Counted from the first letter of the stretch, positions 33,441 to 43,463 are shown. The stretch is 64,000 nucleotides of DNA from Oncomelania hupensis (GCA_036898135.1 CM072519.1:68412840-68476839), one strand, 5' to 3'. Notes: generated by a model from the letters alone, not told the origin. Numbers and translations are program-made.

Positions 33441-36400
33441 GTTTTCCTTTCAGGAGAAGAGAAATGTGCCTTTCAGATTGCAAAAAAGGCTTCAGCTTCA
33501 GGGGGCTGCGCCCCCTTGTGACGACACGAGTTTTCAGATGGCAGGGAGAGTTACACTTTTTAGGAAGTTACACTTCTCCATATCTGTTGTACATAGAATA
33601 GCGTGACCGATTTACTTTTGCGTATGAAAGTGCAGTTTCGTAAAGTCCGTGCGATTCGTAGAAGACAGGGAGTCGGCCAATTTCGAATAGGGATACGCGT
33701 AATAAAGAACGTGCATACTGACGAGAGCTCGACTATTTTGCTTGTGGCCGGCGCGGTTTTGGAGGGCAGAGTGGTTTGAGATGCTGTTGCGAGAGGAACG
33801 AATTCTAACGAGGCAGCAACCCTGTGACAGAGGTCATTGTAGTGTAGGGTACTGTTGGAAGGGTGTGTTTATTGTTTATATAGCCACCCAAGGTCTTATG
33901 CCCTCGTCGGGATAAGGATGTTTAGAATTCGAAGGAAGATGTTAACTGCCATTCGTCAACGAATGTAGAGTTCCATACTTAAGGTGTGTGTAGTTCTCGA
34001 TTGAACACCCACCAAGACTTAGTGTCTGTACCAGAGCTAAGGTGTCCTCATCCTCAGTATAAGTGTTATTTGGAAGGTGAAATAACGTGCAATAGCAAGA
34101 GAAAGTGACTCTCAAAAAGACTAATCCATTGTATTGTGACAGTGTTGTGTCGTGTTGTGGTGTTGGGGTAAAGGGCGTCACAAGCCGAGGCCTGTAAGGT
34201 GAGCAAATCCTGTCATTCAATTCTCTAGTGGCGCGCTCCGAGAACTGCGTACGTGTATGAGTGGTAATGAGTGTGGGGAAGGGGATGTATTTTAGGATGT
34301 ATAATGAATTTTGTTGATTTTATATGATTTTCTTATGATTTTCTTATTGTATATGTGATGGGGAAATGTCGTTGCTGTTGTTGTTATAAAAGTGGGTCAA
34401 AGGCGACGATGGGGAATACAGAGAGGGAGAGAGAGAGTGAGGGTGTATGTATGGAGAGAGCGATAGAATGTAGTATACTGAAGAAAGATGAAGTGATGAT
34501 TATGAAGGAAGCATGTTACAGTATAGTATGGCAAGTAGTATGGATGAAGGGAGGTAATCGTGATGTGCTATAATTGTTGGGGGTGACGGTGGTGATGAAG
34601 GGGGGCGGAATGAATCAGGACTGTGAGATTGTAGTGTGGTTGCGATAATTATGTATATTTATATAAACATTGGTGTGTAAAGAAGATGTGAATTTTTAAG
34701 CATCAAAGGTTGGTTTATATTATTGAAATGTGTGTATAGTATCTTGTATTATTATCATGGTATTTATAATTACACAGGTCAAGATGGTGGACGGAGGACG
34801 GCGTGTTATGTTATATTATATAGTGTTTATTGTCTTGTAGGCAGGTTGTTAAGACCGTGTATATGTTACAGGTGTGGGCTGTTTACTTCTACTGATTATT
34901 ACTTCTACGTGTTTCTTCTACCTGTTTATTTCTACGCATTATTTCAACGCTGTTGCCTTTGATGTTGCCTGTTATGCTGTACTGGTGTTGCTGTTGTTGA
35001 CGCTGACTGGGTCCTAGCCAGCCTGGGGTGTGCCTTTGCCTCTACAACAGAGTAGTGTTGTGGTGATCTCTTACACTGCTGCAGGTTTTGCCTATGTATC
35101 GAGGCAACACATTTACAGGAGGTTTTCATACCTAATTCATGCACACACAGACTCACATTGCACGCACCTAAAAACATATCCATTTAGTTAGAAGAATCAT
35201 CCACTTATTGTGAAAGAGACTGTTTAGCTCTCTGAGCTACTTGACAAGAACATTGAGACATTACTTCTGTGCCACAGCTTCGCCTAGTTAATAGTTTATG
35301 ATTCAACGCCATTGCTTATTATTTGAAGACTTGCATTTTGAATTGATTTGTTGATTTTGATTTTGTTGTACACACTTGTAAAGAAACTGCTGTTGTTTAG
35401 TTCTGGTTGGGGTTTGTTGCAAGGGGAGGTAATTGTTAGTTAGTATTGGGACGGGGGTCTATTTAGGGGTTGGGGGAAGGTTAGTTCCCATTTGTCCTGT
35501 GTTTGCTTGTTGATTGTTGAATAAAAGAGTGTGTTTGTATTCTGGCATTTTTGTGTTAGTTTATTTTGTTTGAGTTTTATTCCTTTTCACTCGCTTAATG
35601 TGCTGACGTCACTGAACCCGCTCGGGGGACGTGACACCCCTGAACCCCGCTATTCGGGAGGGGGGGCGTACCCCCCACATGTTACTCTTTAACTTTGGAA
35701 GGTTGGCAGCTATGTATATTCTATTTTGTTTTTGTAAACGGGGGTTCGATAAATTAGAGTATAGCCTCAGTGTCCCATGTGTGGGATGTCTTTTGTGTAA
35801 AGTGACCAGCTGGTGGAATGCCTTGAGTGTAACCACTTGGTTGTTTCCGCAGATCTTTTATGTGGATCAGGGGTGAGTCCTCTTTGAGCGAAGTTGTGGT
35901 CTTGATTTTGTGGTCCTGATTCGGCTCTTTGCAGTCCGCTGGACCCTGTAAGCAATGAATAACTAACTAACTATTAAGTGCAAACTTGTTATATTTAGAG
36001 GTGATAGATTTAGCGTTCATATATGTTCCGTGTTTGCATTGATCTTGAAAGTCAAAGTTATTTTAGACCTTGCAAAAACAAAAAAGAAATAGGTCATCGT
36101 ACAGTGGAATGTCTGTTTACTTAACCCATAGTATGAAATAACATTGGGTTATTTGATCAGACATGCATGAGAGATCACGTGAGAATCAAGGTCATCCAAA
36201 GGTCAAGGTCACTGATGGTTAAAGTCTTTTTCAAGGTCACCGTTGTTTTGTTTTTTGGGCATAATACAACTTTTGCTGTACTTTATTTAATAATACATGA
36301 GTGTATTTGGAGCCAGAGGTCAGTGTCATCTGGAGGTCAAGAGCATAGAAAGATCAGTCTGTATTACTTTGCATTTTAATGACACCATTTTATTTTGTTT

Positions 36401-39250
36401 TTCCTGGGCACTCATTTTCTTGTTAAATATTGAGTTCCATAAGGAGCATGCGAGTCATATTGACTTTGCCCTTCTAGTCAGATTTTTTACAGACATTGAC
36501 TGCATCCAATACCATTATAAAAATTATGTTTGTCTTCATGAGAAACAAATTGAGGTTTTGGTTATGCTTTTATTTCAGGCATGGAGGTTTTGTGCATGCG
36601 TATCATTTTGATAAACATTCTGCAGTTGTTTGCTCTTGCTTGCAGAGGACTACCCTGCTGGAACCTGGTTAGGAGATGAAAACAATCCTGAAATGCGAGT
36701 GAGAGTTCCCATTACTCCAAGGTGAGCCATTCACTGTGCCACTTATTTCATTTGCACTCTGGCAAAATCATCATTATCATTATCATCATCATCATCGCTG
36801 TAACTGAGTGGCAGAAATGAGGTTTAACAATCATAATCAGGGATGGCCTGGTTTCTTCTTCATCTCTTCTTCTCCTCCTCCTCCTCTTTTTTCTTCTTCT
36901 TCTCCTCTTCTTCCTTCTTCTTCTGCGTCTTCTTCATTTGCTTCTTCTTTGGCATAGAACTTGTTTTCAGATCTTGTGGAATAAAATGACCTCAGGTAAA
37001 TTATCGCACACCTGCTCCAAGCAAAACTAAATAAAAAAAAGCAAATTGAAATAATAATTTGAGGTGCTAGAAATGTTGCGATGGTTGAAAAGATAAATGC
37101 CTGGACCTAGACTGTAGCAATCCCTTTGCAGTGATCTTTTGCACATCCACTCCAACTGCCGAACTCCTGAGAAGATGGCCTTGACCTTGCTGGACTATTT
37201 GTTTGACCGGGACACGCAAGCAGCTTCCAACCTGTCGGGGATGGGCAAACACGGGAAGAAGCAGCTGGACCCTCTCTTCATTTATGGAATCCGATGTAAG
37301 CTTTTTAATTTGTAAATATTAGTATTAACCTTTATCGTGTTTACTCTTTTGCGCATTTCTTTCCCCTGCCACTGGCTTTTTTCTAATGACACATATTTTT
37401 AGCATGATCATATTGCTCAGCCAAAGAAGGTCCTATCTTCATGATATTTTGTGTGTGGGTGGACCATGTTCTGTGTATCATTTCCCTATGATCAGATTTT
37501 TTGGGGGAAAAAATAAAATGATGCAGAAAAAAATCTTGTTACATGCATCGGGTACATTTTCATCAGAAGAAGAAACATCACTCGTTTCAACATCATCAAA
37601 CTCCACATGAGCTGGTTCATTCCCACTCCCTAGGTCCAATTTTGTCTTCACTAAGGCCTAAAAACCTTTCTTCAGAATCTGAAGCCGTAATGATTTTAAG
37701 GACAGCATCCTCGTCCGCCATTTTGTAAAATTCGATGGCAAATTTCTCATAATTTTTTTATATTTCCCGGCAATAAGTATGAATGCTTTGGTGTACTCAA
37801 AACAACAAAAATATAAATCTATAACATTACCAATTTGCCGAAGGTAAATCATAGAATCTGATTCAAGATAGCTTCTCAATATGACCGCTCCAGATTGTGG
37901 GAATATATACTCTACCACACAAAACAAAAGCTGGGCTGTGTTATAGAGCTCTATTTTACCTTTTCCCGGACCAAGATAAGTCTTTCCTCTCGTGTTCTGA
38001 TGAGCTGAAAAACATCCAAAGAATATTTAGGATTTATTAGCAGAAGAAAAGGAACAGGAAACTAAACAAGTCACATAATATATAAAATTTAAAAAAATTT
38101 CCCTTTGTTTACAAGGCCACGTTATAAGGAGATTGAAGATTCAAGAATACTTTATTATCTTAAACAGAGAAATGAAGACATGCTTTGCTGACAGCACTAC
38201 CTGAAACTACAGAGCATACAATGCATCGCACACAGTTCCATTTTAAATGTTTAGGATTGGTTTGATCAAGCAATCTTTTTCTCTGTGGGTTTTGTCAAAT
38301 CTCATCGGCAAAGATTGACACTGAATTTTCAGTGTTCTTATGTGATGTTCAGGTTAAACAAATTGTTTGAATCTAATTTTCGCTTGCACTAATTCTCCCC
38401 CTTGATGTTTTTGGCAGCTGTTGATGTAGCAGTACTGTTGTTTGTGGGAACATAATTCATGAAAAATATTCACCACCCTGGAAATCAAGCACCTTTGTCA
38501 GACCTCCAAAAAAAAAAAAAAAAAAAATCCCTTTCACCTTCTTTGTAGTGAATGAACCATTCATATTTTGTTGAGGTCAGAATGTTATTTTATCTACCCA
38601 CTGAGGCAGGGTTGGTATAATACATTTAGTCTTCATTATCAAGCTTGTATGTACACATGTATGTAGAATCAAATGTTTATTCAGTTTTATATTTGTAAAA
38701 TAATTTTAAATTGTCAGGTCACCTGATTCACCGCTTCGGGATCACAGAAAATGACTGGCACCGCATCAAGCAGAACATCGACTCCAAATGCCGCACTGCG
38801 TGGCGGCGACGGCAGCGCGGAATGCCTCTGACGGTGAAAGCTTTCCGAGGCAAGTCTCCATCAACCTATTCCCACAACCTCAACATGACAGACATGAGTG
38901 GCAGCGAGGAAGAATCTATTAGCCAAGATGGAGAACTTCATATTCACTCGGTTCGTTTTTAGAAGAAATTATCTCTTTTTACCCTCTGTTATTTATTCTC
39001 TTCTTTTTTTCTTTCTTCCTTTTCTGTCTTCTATCGCCTTTCTTCATTATTTTCTTTCCTTCTTTTTTTTTCCAGTTCTTCTTGCTTTCTTGCTTCATTT
39101 TTTTCCCGTTTTGATAAATGTTTGTATTAATTTCTGGTTTATATGCAGAAGTGTTATATATATTCAGAAATGTTCATTGCGTATTTGAATTTTTGATAGT
39201 TTGAGAAATGTATGTATTAACGTTTGATGTATTAAGAATGCTTGTCGTCG

Positions 39251-39305
<55 letters not shown>

Positions 39306-40229
39306 TATTCAGAAATGTTCTATGCGTATTAAAATTGTAATAATAAAAATGTATGTCTTAATGTTTGATATATATAATTGTTGATAGTGCCAGGAATGTA
39401 TGTACTAACGTTTGATGTATGCAGAATGGTTGTGGTAAACAGGGAGACATGGACATTCAAGCAGTAGCCATGGCCGGTGATGCCGGGTCAGGTGAAATCC
39501 AAATCCTCCATGCCACACCAGAACAGATCTCGCAGCTTCAGCAAGCCCAACACATCCAGATCCTCTCTGGTGATCAAGTCTTAGGGGTATGCACACCTTC
39601 TTTTGCTTTCTTCTTTTCTCCCCTTCTCGCTCTTTTCTTGTCCCAGCGGTAGAGGGTTGGACTGGCTGGTTCTCTCTGAAGATTAAGTCATTGGAGTGTA
39701 TGGTTTTGTTGGAATCTATTCAGTATTTTCTTAAAACCATTTTCTTGGAACCCTTTTTTCTTCTTCTTCTGGAATGTGAAGATAAAGGAACCTTCTTTGA
39801 AAGATAACCATTGGGCAAAATGTAGATACATTAAATCTGGCCTCCCCTATTCATTTGCTTCATGAGGATTTCTTTCTGTTCTTTCTCATGGGTGCTTATA
39901 TGTGTGGGTTATTTGTGCCGTTTTTTTTTTTGTTTTTTTTTTTAAAGAGGAATTGTTTGTGTTTTATAACTGGTTCTCACCTCTTCAACTGGTTTTAGAA
40001 GTGTGCTTAATCATGTACGTTTATGTAAAATTGACAAACATTTTCAGCAAATGTTGTGTTTTCTTGGTCCCTACAGAAACAGTACATGTCGGTGCTGCAC
40101 CAGCTTCAACAAGGGGACCTGACGCTACCAGAAGGTTGTCAAGTGACGACAGTGACAACCGAATCTGGGGAGGTGCTACAGATTCACCAAAATCCTACTG
40201 TGGTACAATCCGCCGACGTTACAGAATAG
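18836..40229 (+). CDS. BANP: BANP homolog (BEN-domain nuclear protein), ten coding exons
   Basis: BANP/SMAR1 is a nuclear BEN-domain protein; vertebrate BANP binds unmethylated TCTCGCGAGA promoters and activates housekeeping genes. The exons are 18836-18968, 20167-20243, 21933-22102, 26376-26431, 29408-29470, 36646-36721, 37132-37295, 38718-38950, 39425-39586 and 40077-40229. All phases join, giving 1287 nt, 428 aa. Signatures are EPPAKRARSD (residues 48-57, NLS-like), CLRLEAIESKLEA (about 80-92, coiled coil), NVTLITLNTE, GTWLGDENNPEMRVRV, then the BEN domain (about residues 190-290) with NCRTPEKMALTLLDYLF, GKHGKKQLDP, IKQNIDSKCRTAWRR. The tail is rich in Gln and acidic residues (ISQLQQAQHIQIL). 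The exon 8 donor is a weak GTTCGT. All introns are loaded with transposons, intron 5 (29471-36645) most heavily. The first ATG could be extended by unseen 5' coding sequence, but the upstream frame gives no support. Confidence 0.94.
19307..20094 (-). mobile_element. Pogo/Tigger-like deletion derivative
   Basis: Inverted ends CAGTGGAACCTCCGGTAT / ATACCGGAGGTTCCACTG with TA on each side (19305-19306, 20095-20096). On the minus strand, 19799-19600 encodes a CENP-B/pogo-type N-terminal helix-turn-helix (SLAERMKVIERSENGESCLS, then IARSVDVGKTQIQ). The reading frame is lost after the DNA-binding domain and no catalytic domain remains. Subterminal repeats of the GGTCGTATACCAGAG type occur at both sides. 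It lies in BANP intron 1. Confidence 0.85.
20244..20650 (-). mobile_element. tRNA-derived SINE (family 1), tail abutting a BANP splice donor
   Basis: Minus-strand order is tRNA-like head at 20650-20575 (A box TGGCACAGTGGATAAG, B box GGGTTCGATTCCC), then the TCTGGGCACTCCGGTTTCC block, a GATCGCCGCGCTTTGAGCCC block, and an ATT tail at 20244-20270. The tail begins at the exon 2 donor of BANP (exon ends 20243). Confidence 0.88.
20651..21270. other. BANP intron 2 sequence with short simple repeats
   Basis: Contains a GTA/GTAGTAGCA-type degenerate microsatellite at 20667-20757 and a C homopolymer at about 21200-21217. No gene seen. Confidence 0.5.
21271..21774 (+). mobile_element. RTE-like LINE fragment with internal (twin-priming) inversion, copy 2
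   Basis: 21271-21566 reads on the minus strand (MEISAEKTKMMTNN, SFKYLGAIVSDNGSQQEV, LLRSLVISIFLNAC). 21567-21774 reads on the plus strand (SGLAKTILQG, GRPKKRWEDNIREWTGLTLS) and ends in GGATA. About 85 residues between the two parts are missing compared with copy 3. GATATAT flanks both ends (21264-21270, 21775-21781), so this is one insertion with an inverted 5' part. Confidence 0.85.
23038..23092. repeat. Three tandem 19-bp units
   Basis: AGCTTACTGGGAGTAACTT is repeated three times head to tail inside element F. Confidence 0.9.
23132..24236 (+). mobile_element. hAT-like element A nested in F
   Basis: TIRs CAGAGCATGGAATT, with exact ATAATA duplications at 23126-23131 and 24237-24242. Left subterminal repeats are TCCGCGG/TTTCCGCG. 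A frame opens at 23350 with MAERRIVNRG and continues WRWAWLEVKVGEELLSFHIR, then breaks; a second frame piece lies at 23500-23690. The right end carries GGGCATGCCCCCGGACCCCC. Probably a deleted non-autonomous copy. Confidence 0.85.
25698..26216 (+). mobile_element. RTE-like LINE 3' fragment, copy 3
   Basis: Longest uninterrupted reading of this family: KPIWKDRTISLHSKVRLLRS, FLYACETWTLTADIQRRIQS, HITNDEVRKNITQAIGQHDD, KLRWYGHVTRSSGLAKTILQ, then a frameshift near 26070 before the RWEDNI block. Ends in GGATAGGATAGGATTA. 5'-truncated; no clear target duplication. It lies in BANP intron 3. Confidence 0.85.
27240..27530 (+). mobile_element. 5S rRNA-derived SINE (SINE3-like), second copy
   Basis: The head contains GTTAAGCAATGGCAAGTGTG and GTTAGTACTCG (5S-like A and C box region). 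The body contains AGTCCACCCAGCTGTGCAGG, ACCAGGGCAAGATAAAGCAG, ATGGGCACTAGCC and AAGCTGGCCTAGAGACAAGG, the same order as the minus-strand copy at 11040-11480. Confidence 0.7.
28617..29117 (+). mobile_element. tRNA-derived SINE, family 2
   Basis: Head with A box (TGGCCAAGTGGGCTAAGGC) and B box (GGTTAGAGCC), then the shared CTCCGGGTACTCCGGTTTGC block, a GGGTTTGGGCGCCCCACTGG block and a 3' end AAAAAGGGATAATAAACTGC. Interrupted by MITE G (28847-29022). A second copy lies at 62676-62962 on the minus strand. Confidence 0.8.
28847..29022. mobile_element. MITE G, hAT-like, nested in a SINE nested in element B
   Basis: A 176-bp element with CAGACCTGCCTAC termini (13 bp) and GGTAGG duplications at 28841-28846 and 29023-29028. 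Contains CTCCCGCTTTTGGCGGGAG near its left end. No coding capacity. Its termini closely match those of element C. Confidence 0.85.
29702..29877. repeat. Tandem duplication of 88 bp
   Basis: Two copies starting GGTTAACAGTGCCCTATGTG at 29702 and 29790 differ at only a few positions. Intronic (BANP intron 5). Confidence 0.92.
30208..31575 (+). mobile_element. hAT-like element C with degenerate transposase
   Basis: TIRs CAGACCTGCTTACC, with TATTTT duplications at 30202-30207 and 31576-31581. A frame opens at 30463 with MEKRIHETTDDDSDVEVESS. Further pieces in shifting frames are ADEDLLVGDQARTMLDSPKD (30592), TSEQIEEQFSEYQSTDVKG with VDEFWVQVSKN (30870-30980), and from 30990 a C-terminal segment IPHNSAACERVFSCVRK followed by DSRSSMGKDAVDSLMV. 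The last block matches the hAT C-terminal dimerisation region (NxxxERxFSxVRKxxT). This is the best coding evidence for the superfamily of the whole set. Frameshifts make it inactive. Confidence 0.87.
31694..32350 (-). mobile_element. tRNA-derived SINE (family 1) with SINE-X inserted
   Basis: ATT tail at the left, tRNA-like head at 32345-32270 on the minus strand (A box TGGCGCAGTGGATAAG, B box GGGTTCGATTCCC). The sequence is colinear with 20244-20650 except for the block 31829-32146. Confidence 0.87.
31829..32146 (-). mobile_element. SINE-X copy nested in the family-1 SINE
   Basis: Longest copy in the window: AGCGCTTTTCCAGCTCAAGA, GATACAGGATCTAACTCAAT, CCCGGACAACTGAGCACAAT, GGACCTAGGTGCATGCTGGG, CACCCGTCTAGGACATGAGC, CCTCGGTTTATACTCTCATC. 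It interrupts the SINE between its CACATCCAT and CAGGTGGT sequences. Confidence 0.78.
33330..33440. repeat. CTT then ATT microsatellites
   Basis: About 58 bp of CTT-type repeats are followed by about 17 ATT units, inside element D. Confidence 0.9.
33517..35636 (+). mobile_element. Solo LTR or non-autonomous LTR element (2.1 kb)
   Basis: Begins TGTGACG and ends CGTGACA (TG..CA), and is flanked by exact CCCCT at 33512-33516 and 35637-35641. The 5-bp duplication and termini fit LTR retrotransposons. AATAAA occurs near 35519. No gag/pol reading frame is visible. The duplication is C-rich, so chance is not negligible, but its removal restores the GGGGGCTGCGCCCCC-type 3' region expected in element D. 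Confidence 0.65.
37555..37722 (-). pseudogene. Possible transposase N-terminus (piggyBac-like style)
   Basis: Minus strand from ATG at 37722: MADEDAVLKIITASDSEERF then LGLSEDKIGP; after a frameshift, EPAHVEFDDVETSDVSSSDE. The acidic SDSEE..LGLSED style resembles N-termini of piggyBac-type transposases, but no catalytic part or TTAA-flanked ends were found. It lies in BANP intron 7. Confidence 0.35.
39243..39306. repeat. ATC/CAT microsatellite
   Basis: About 20 trinucleotide units in BANP intron 8, 118 bp upstream of exon 9. Confidence 0.92.
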
Positions 40230-42412
40230 AATCTCAAACACTGTGGAGAACCCCGAAGACCCATAGGAGATGGAGACTTAAGTTCAGGCACAATCTCAGC
40301 AGATAAAATACAAACATGAATAGATCGTACTCTCACTCCACGATAAAATACCCCCACTCCATTTACTATAAATGCTATTTCAAGCATACAAAAAATTGGA
40401 GATGATGATGAAGACGACGACAACTTTTGAAGGTACCTTTTTCTTCTACTATCTGCTGTGCTAGTTGTCATACCCACATTTGACATCTAAACAATTCAGA
40501 AGACAGACAGTCGCCTTTGCATCTGACGATGCGTCCCTGGCAGCAAGAGGCCTTAGGCGGCTTGAGTTAGATCCTGTATCCACCAGCGCCTTGAGCAGCT
40601 TTACAGCTGGAAGATGCGCTATACAATTAAAAACAATTTAAATTATTACATACGGGTGAAATCTTCAGCTTGTGTGAGTCTGTACAAAGGGGCAGAATTC
40701 CCCTGACTTGAGGATTTATTGTGTGGTTCTTAGAGTTATTCTCCGTACTGGGTTGGTCTTTTATTTATGGTCTCGTATGGGCAGCTCATGTTTTGGTGTG
40801 TGAGGATTTCCTGTTTGAAACGTGGTGTGTCAATGACCCAAGTTTTGGATGAAAATGGAATATAGGGCAATTCTTTTGGAATGAAAATGCTGTTTTGATG
40901 GGAAAATATGATCAGATGATTTAGTTTGGGATGAAGTTTAGAAGAAATTTAAAAGAAAAAAAGTGTTGAGTGAAATTAGTTTGGAAAAACAGTATTATCA
41001 AGTTTGGAATTAAAATAAGTTTGAATGGAAATGATTTTAGGTTTTAATGACAATGTTATCAAACCATTCAGTTTTAAAGTTATTTGGTATGGAGGGAAGG
41101 GGGAGGGGGTGGTGGACTGGTACCTGTGCAAAAGAAGATGTGTAAGTTTGTTTTTTAAGGGGATTTCAGTCTTTGGATGAAGTTTAGGGGAGAAAAAAGA
41201 ATGATTTAGGATTGGATGAAGTGATTTTGAAAGCCTATGTTAACTGAGTGGTCTGTGTATAAAGACAAAATGTGTATGAAATAAGAGTGAAGAAGTTTGG
41301 TTTTGAATGGCAATCAAAGAAGAGAGTGTGATGAAAAGGAACATATAATGGTGAAGCACACACGCCAAGAGGAAATCAACGTTTTCAACCCTTTTTTTTT
41401 CTCTTGGCTATTGGTTACTGTTTGCATGTGCTAGGTGAAGAATACATGTAAAGGCATACATTTATGTGTTAAAAGTGAAGAATATACGTAAAGGCATACA
41501 TTTATGTGTTAAAAGTGAAGAATATACGTAAAGGCATACATTTATGTGTTAAAAGTGAAGAGCGCTTGCATAATGATGAAATGTTTATCCTTTTGATAGA
41601 AGTTGACATCATTCTTGCATTGAGCACCTACAGTGCAATATTGTAGTCTAACCTTTTATACAAAGCAACGTTTGAATGTTAATGTGAGCGATGACATTCA
41701 TAGACTTTGATGTTGGTAGGGAAGACAACTTAAATTTCTGTGTTTTGCACAAACACTTTTTTGTCTCCCTTTGATTTTGAGAATTTTTTTTAATCACACT
41801 GTTCATGGAATTTTTCTTCCTGTATTGCACAGAACCAAAATATTGAAGCTACCAATATCCCTCTTACAGAATAAAAGATGACAAATGATGAAACTAAAAA
41901 TGATGAATTTTTCCCATGTTTAACATGCCAGAGTCTCCTGACAAAGTTTAGAATGGCCTTATAAGGCAGTGAGCACAATAAACATAACATATTCAAATCA
42001 AAAAAGGGATTTGGGTCTTTAAAAAAATCAACAACGGGACTTTACGTATGATGGAGAAATGGAAAGATATATATGTCTCTGAACACAACTAGAGTTTGCT
42101 TGGCTCCTCAGAAGATGGAATAAAACAGAGAACTGCTAGTGTTCAAAATGTACAATAACGACATACAAATATGTCCATCCACCAAAACAATGGCCATTTG
42201 GACCAAAACAAGACAACGCAACACAGTGCACAATTTCAATCTCAGCTCGTTGTCAGGACAAAACAGGAGTAGTAGTAGTAATAATAATAATGATAAACAC
42301 AAAACAATACCACCCAACACAAATCCAAGAAAGAATAAAATGATATTTAGAAAGTGGAGACGAGGGGGGTGGTGGAGGGGGGGGGGGACAAGAAGAAGAA
42401 GCAATAATAATA
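40230..42412 (+). other. BANP 3' UTR and downstream sequence
   Basis: No protein-coding signal. A SINE-X-like fragment lies at about 40555-40620 (minus orientation of the sequence at 31860-31920). The nearest plausible AATAAA is at 41977-41982. The transcript end is undetermined. Confidence 0.45.
41435..41561. repeat. Three tandem 40-bp units
   Basis: GTGAAGAATATACGTAAAGG plus 20 more bases is repeated three times. Units 2 and 3 are identical; unit 1 differs in ACATGT for ATACGT. Confidence 0.92.
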
Positions 42413-43463
42413 CAGGGTGGAGAATTCTCCGCGAATCCGCGGATTTCCACGGAAGGCATTTGCATTTCCGAGAAAAATATATTGAGTTCCGAGTGTGAGA
42501 AGCTGAGGGCTACCCTTTACTGGGCATAGCGGCCAAAAGCGGCCGAAGGTCTAAACAGGCAAAACGTCCAAAAGCGTCCGTATCAACCATGTGGTTATAT
42601 TCTCGCGTTGTTTGAAAGATTGCGAGAATTCCGGCAATTGACTTCCGGTTAAATTCTGTTGTGAAAACATTCGACTGCATTTCCACAAGTTTTCTCTGTG
42701 ATGCGTTCGTTTTTGTCGATTTTTTTTCTTCAAATTTTTCTGTGTGTGTGTCTAAAATGGATGGTTTGGATTCTTCGACTGATGAAGAAGAGTTTACAGG
42801 CTTCCATTTATCAGACATTAAAGTGAGAGAAATGGACTTGGAGTCGGAGGAAGAGATCGGTACTGACATTAGACAATTAGTGTCAGTAGTGTGCATGCAT
42901 ACGATCTTTCAGACTGGCATGAAAGTGAAGAAGAGGAGGGGGCTTGTTTGGACTTTTTAAAACTTTTTTATTGTATACACATGGAGTAATCAAAAACAAG
43001 ACATGACAAGAGAAGTATAAAAAGGTAGATAATCAAAAGAGATTTATTTCTGTTCATTTTGCACTAATACCTAAGATGTAGTGTTTTTACTAACGTACCC
43101 CTAAATATCTCTAAAATTATAAAAATTCTTGCCTGTTTACAGCTAAAAAATAGACAAACGTGTGCCCAGTAAAATTTGAAATGTGGAGTTTGTGTGTAAC
43201 AGTGGTGGACCTCAAACTTTGTTAGGCCTACAAATCAAGATTCTTAACTTTTTTGAAAGACATGTGCATAAAACATTCTTTTTTTTTTTGGTTGTTGTTG
43301 TTTCTATTCATGTTTACTTTGTGCTTTTTGCTTTCAGGAGAGGCCCTAAATTACTTTCAAAATAGCATAAATTTATATTCTTCCAGGGGGCGAATACCGG
43401 GGCTTGGCCCCTGGGCCCCGGCCGGATTTCAGAGATTTCTTGATTCAGTTGTTCTCCACCCTG
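42413..43463 (+). mobile_element. hAT-like element E
   Basis: TIRs CAGGGTGGAGAA with exact ATAATA at 42407-42412 and 43464-43469. Left subterminal TCCGCGAATCCGCGGATTTC matches the style of element A. A frame from 42757 reads MDGLDSSTDEEEFTGFHLSD and then an acidic/basic stretch ending at 42959. The right end has GGGGCTTGGCCCCTGGGCCC. It lies downstream of BANP. Confidence 0.85.

Larger units (their letters stand above)
32396..35714 (+). mobile_element. hAT-like element D, host to a solo LTR
   Basis: TIRs CATAGCTGCCAAC (13 bp) with TATATT duplications at 32390-32395 and 35715-35720. A C homopolymer of about 24 lies near 32498-32521. A frame at 32716 starts MASSSTSAEKTNVKPKRF, stops (TAG), and continues RYIAAYKEKFPWAAQCPS. 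Without the LTR the element is about 1.2 kb, like the others. Confidence 0.86.
31620..35971 (+). mobile_element. Retroposon N copy, 5'-truncated, broken by two nested insertions
   Basis: Family-N sequence lies at 31620-31693, 32347-32395 and 35715-35971. The ends are framed by TATTAAGT at 31612-31619 and 35972-35979, proving these three pieces are one insertion. It ends CCGCTGGACCCTGTAAGCAA then an AACT tail, like the copy at 54207-54815. The gaps hold a SINE and element D. Confidence 0.88.

Noticed and set aside
37310..38360. Complete piggyBac element bounded by TTAA
   Set aside because: TTAA sites exist near 37325 and 38352 but the sequences next to them are not inverted repeats.
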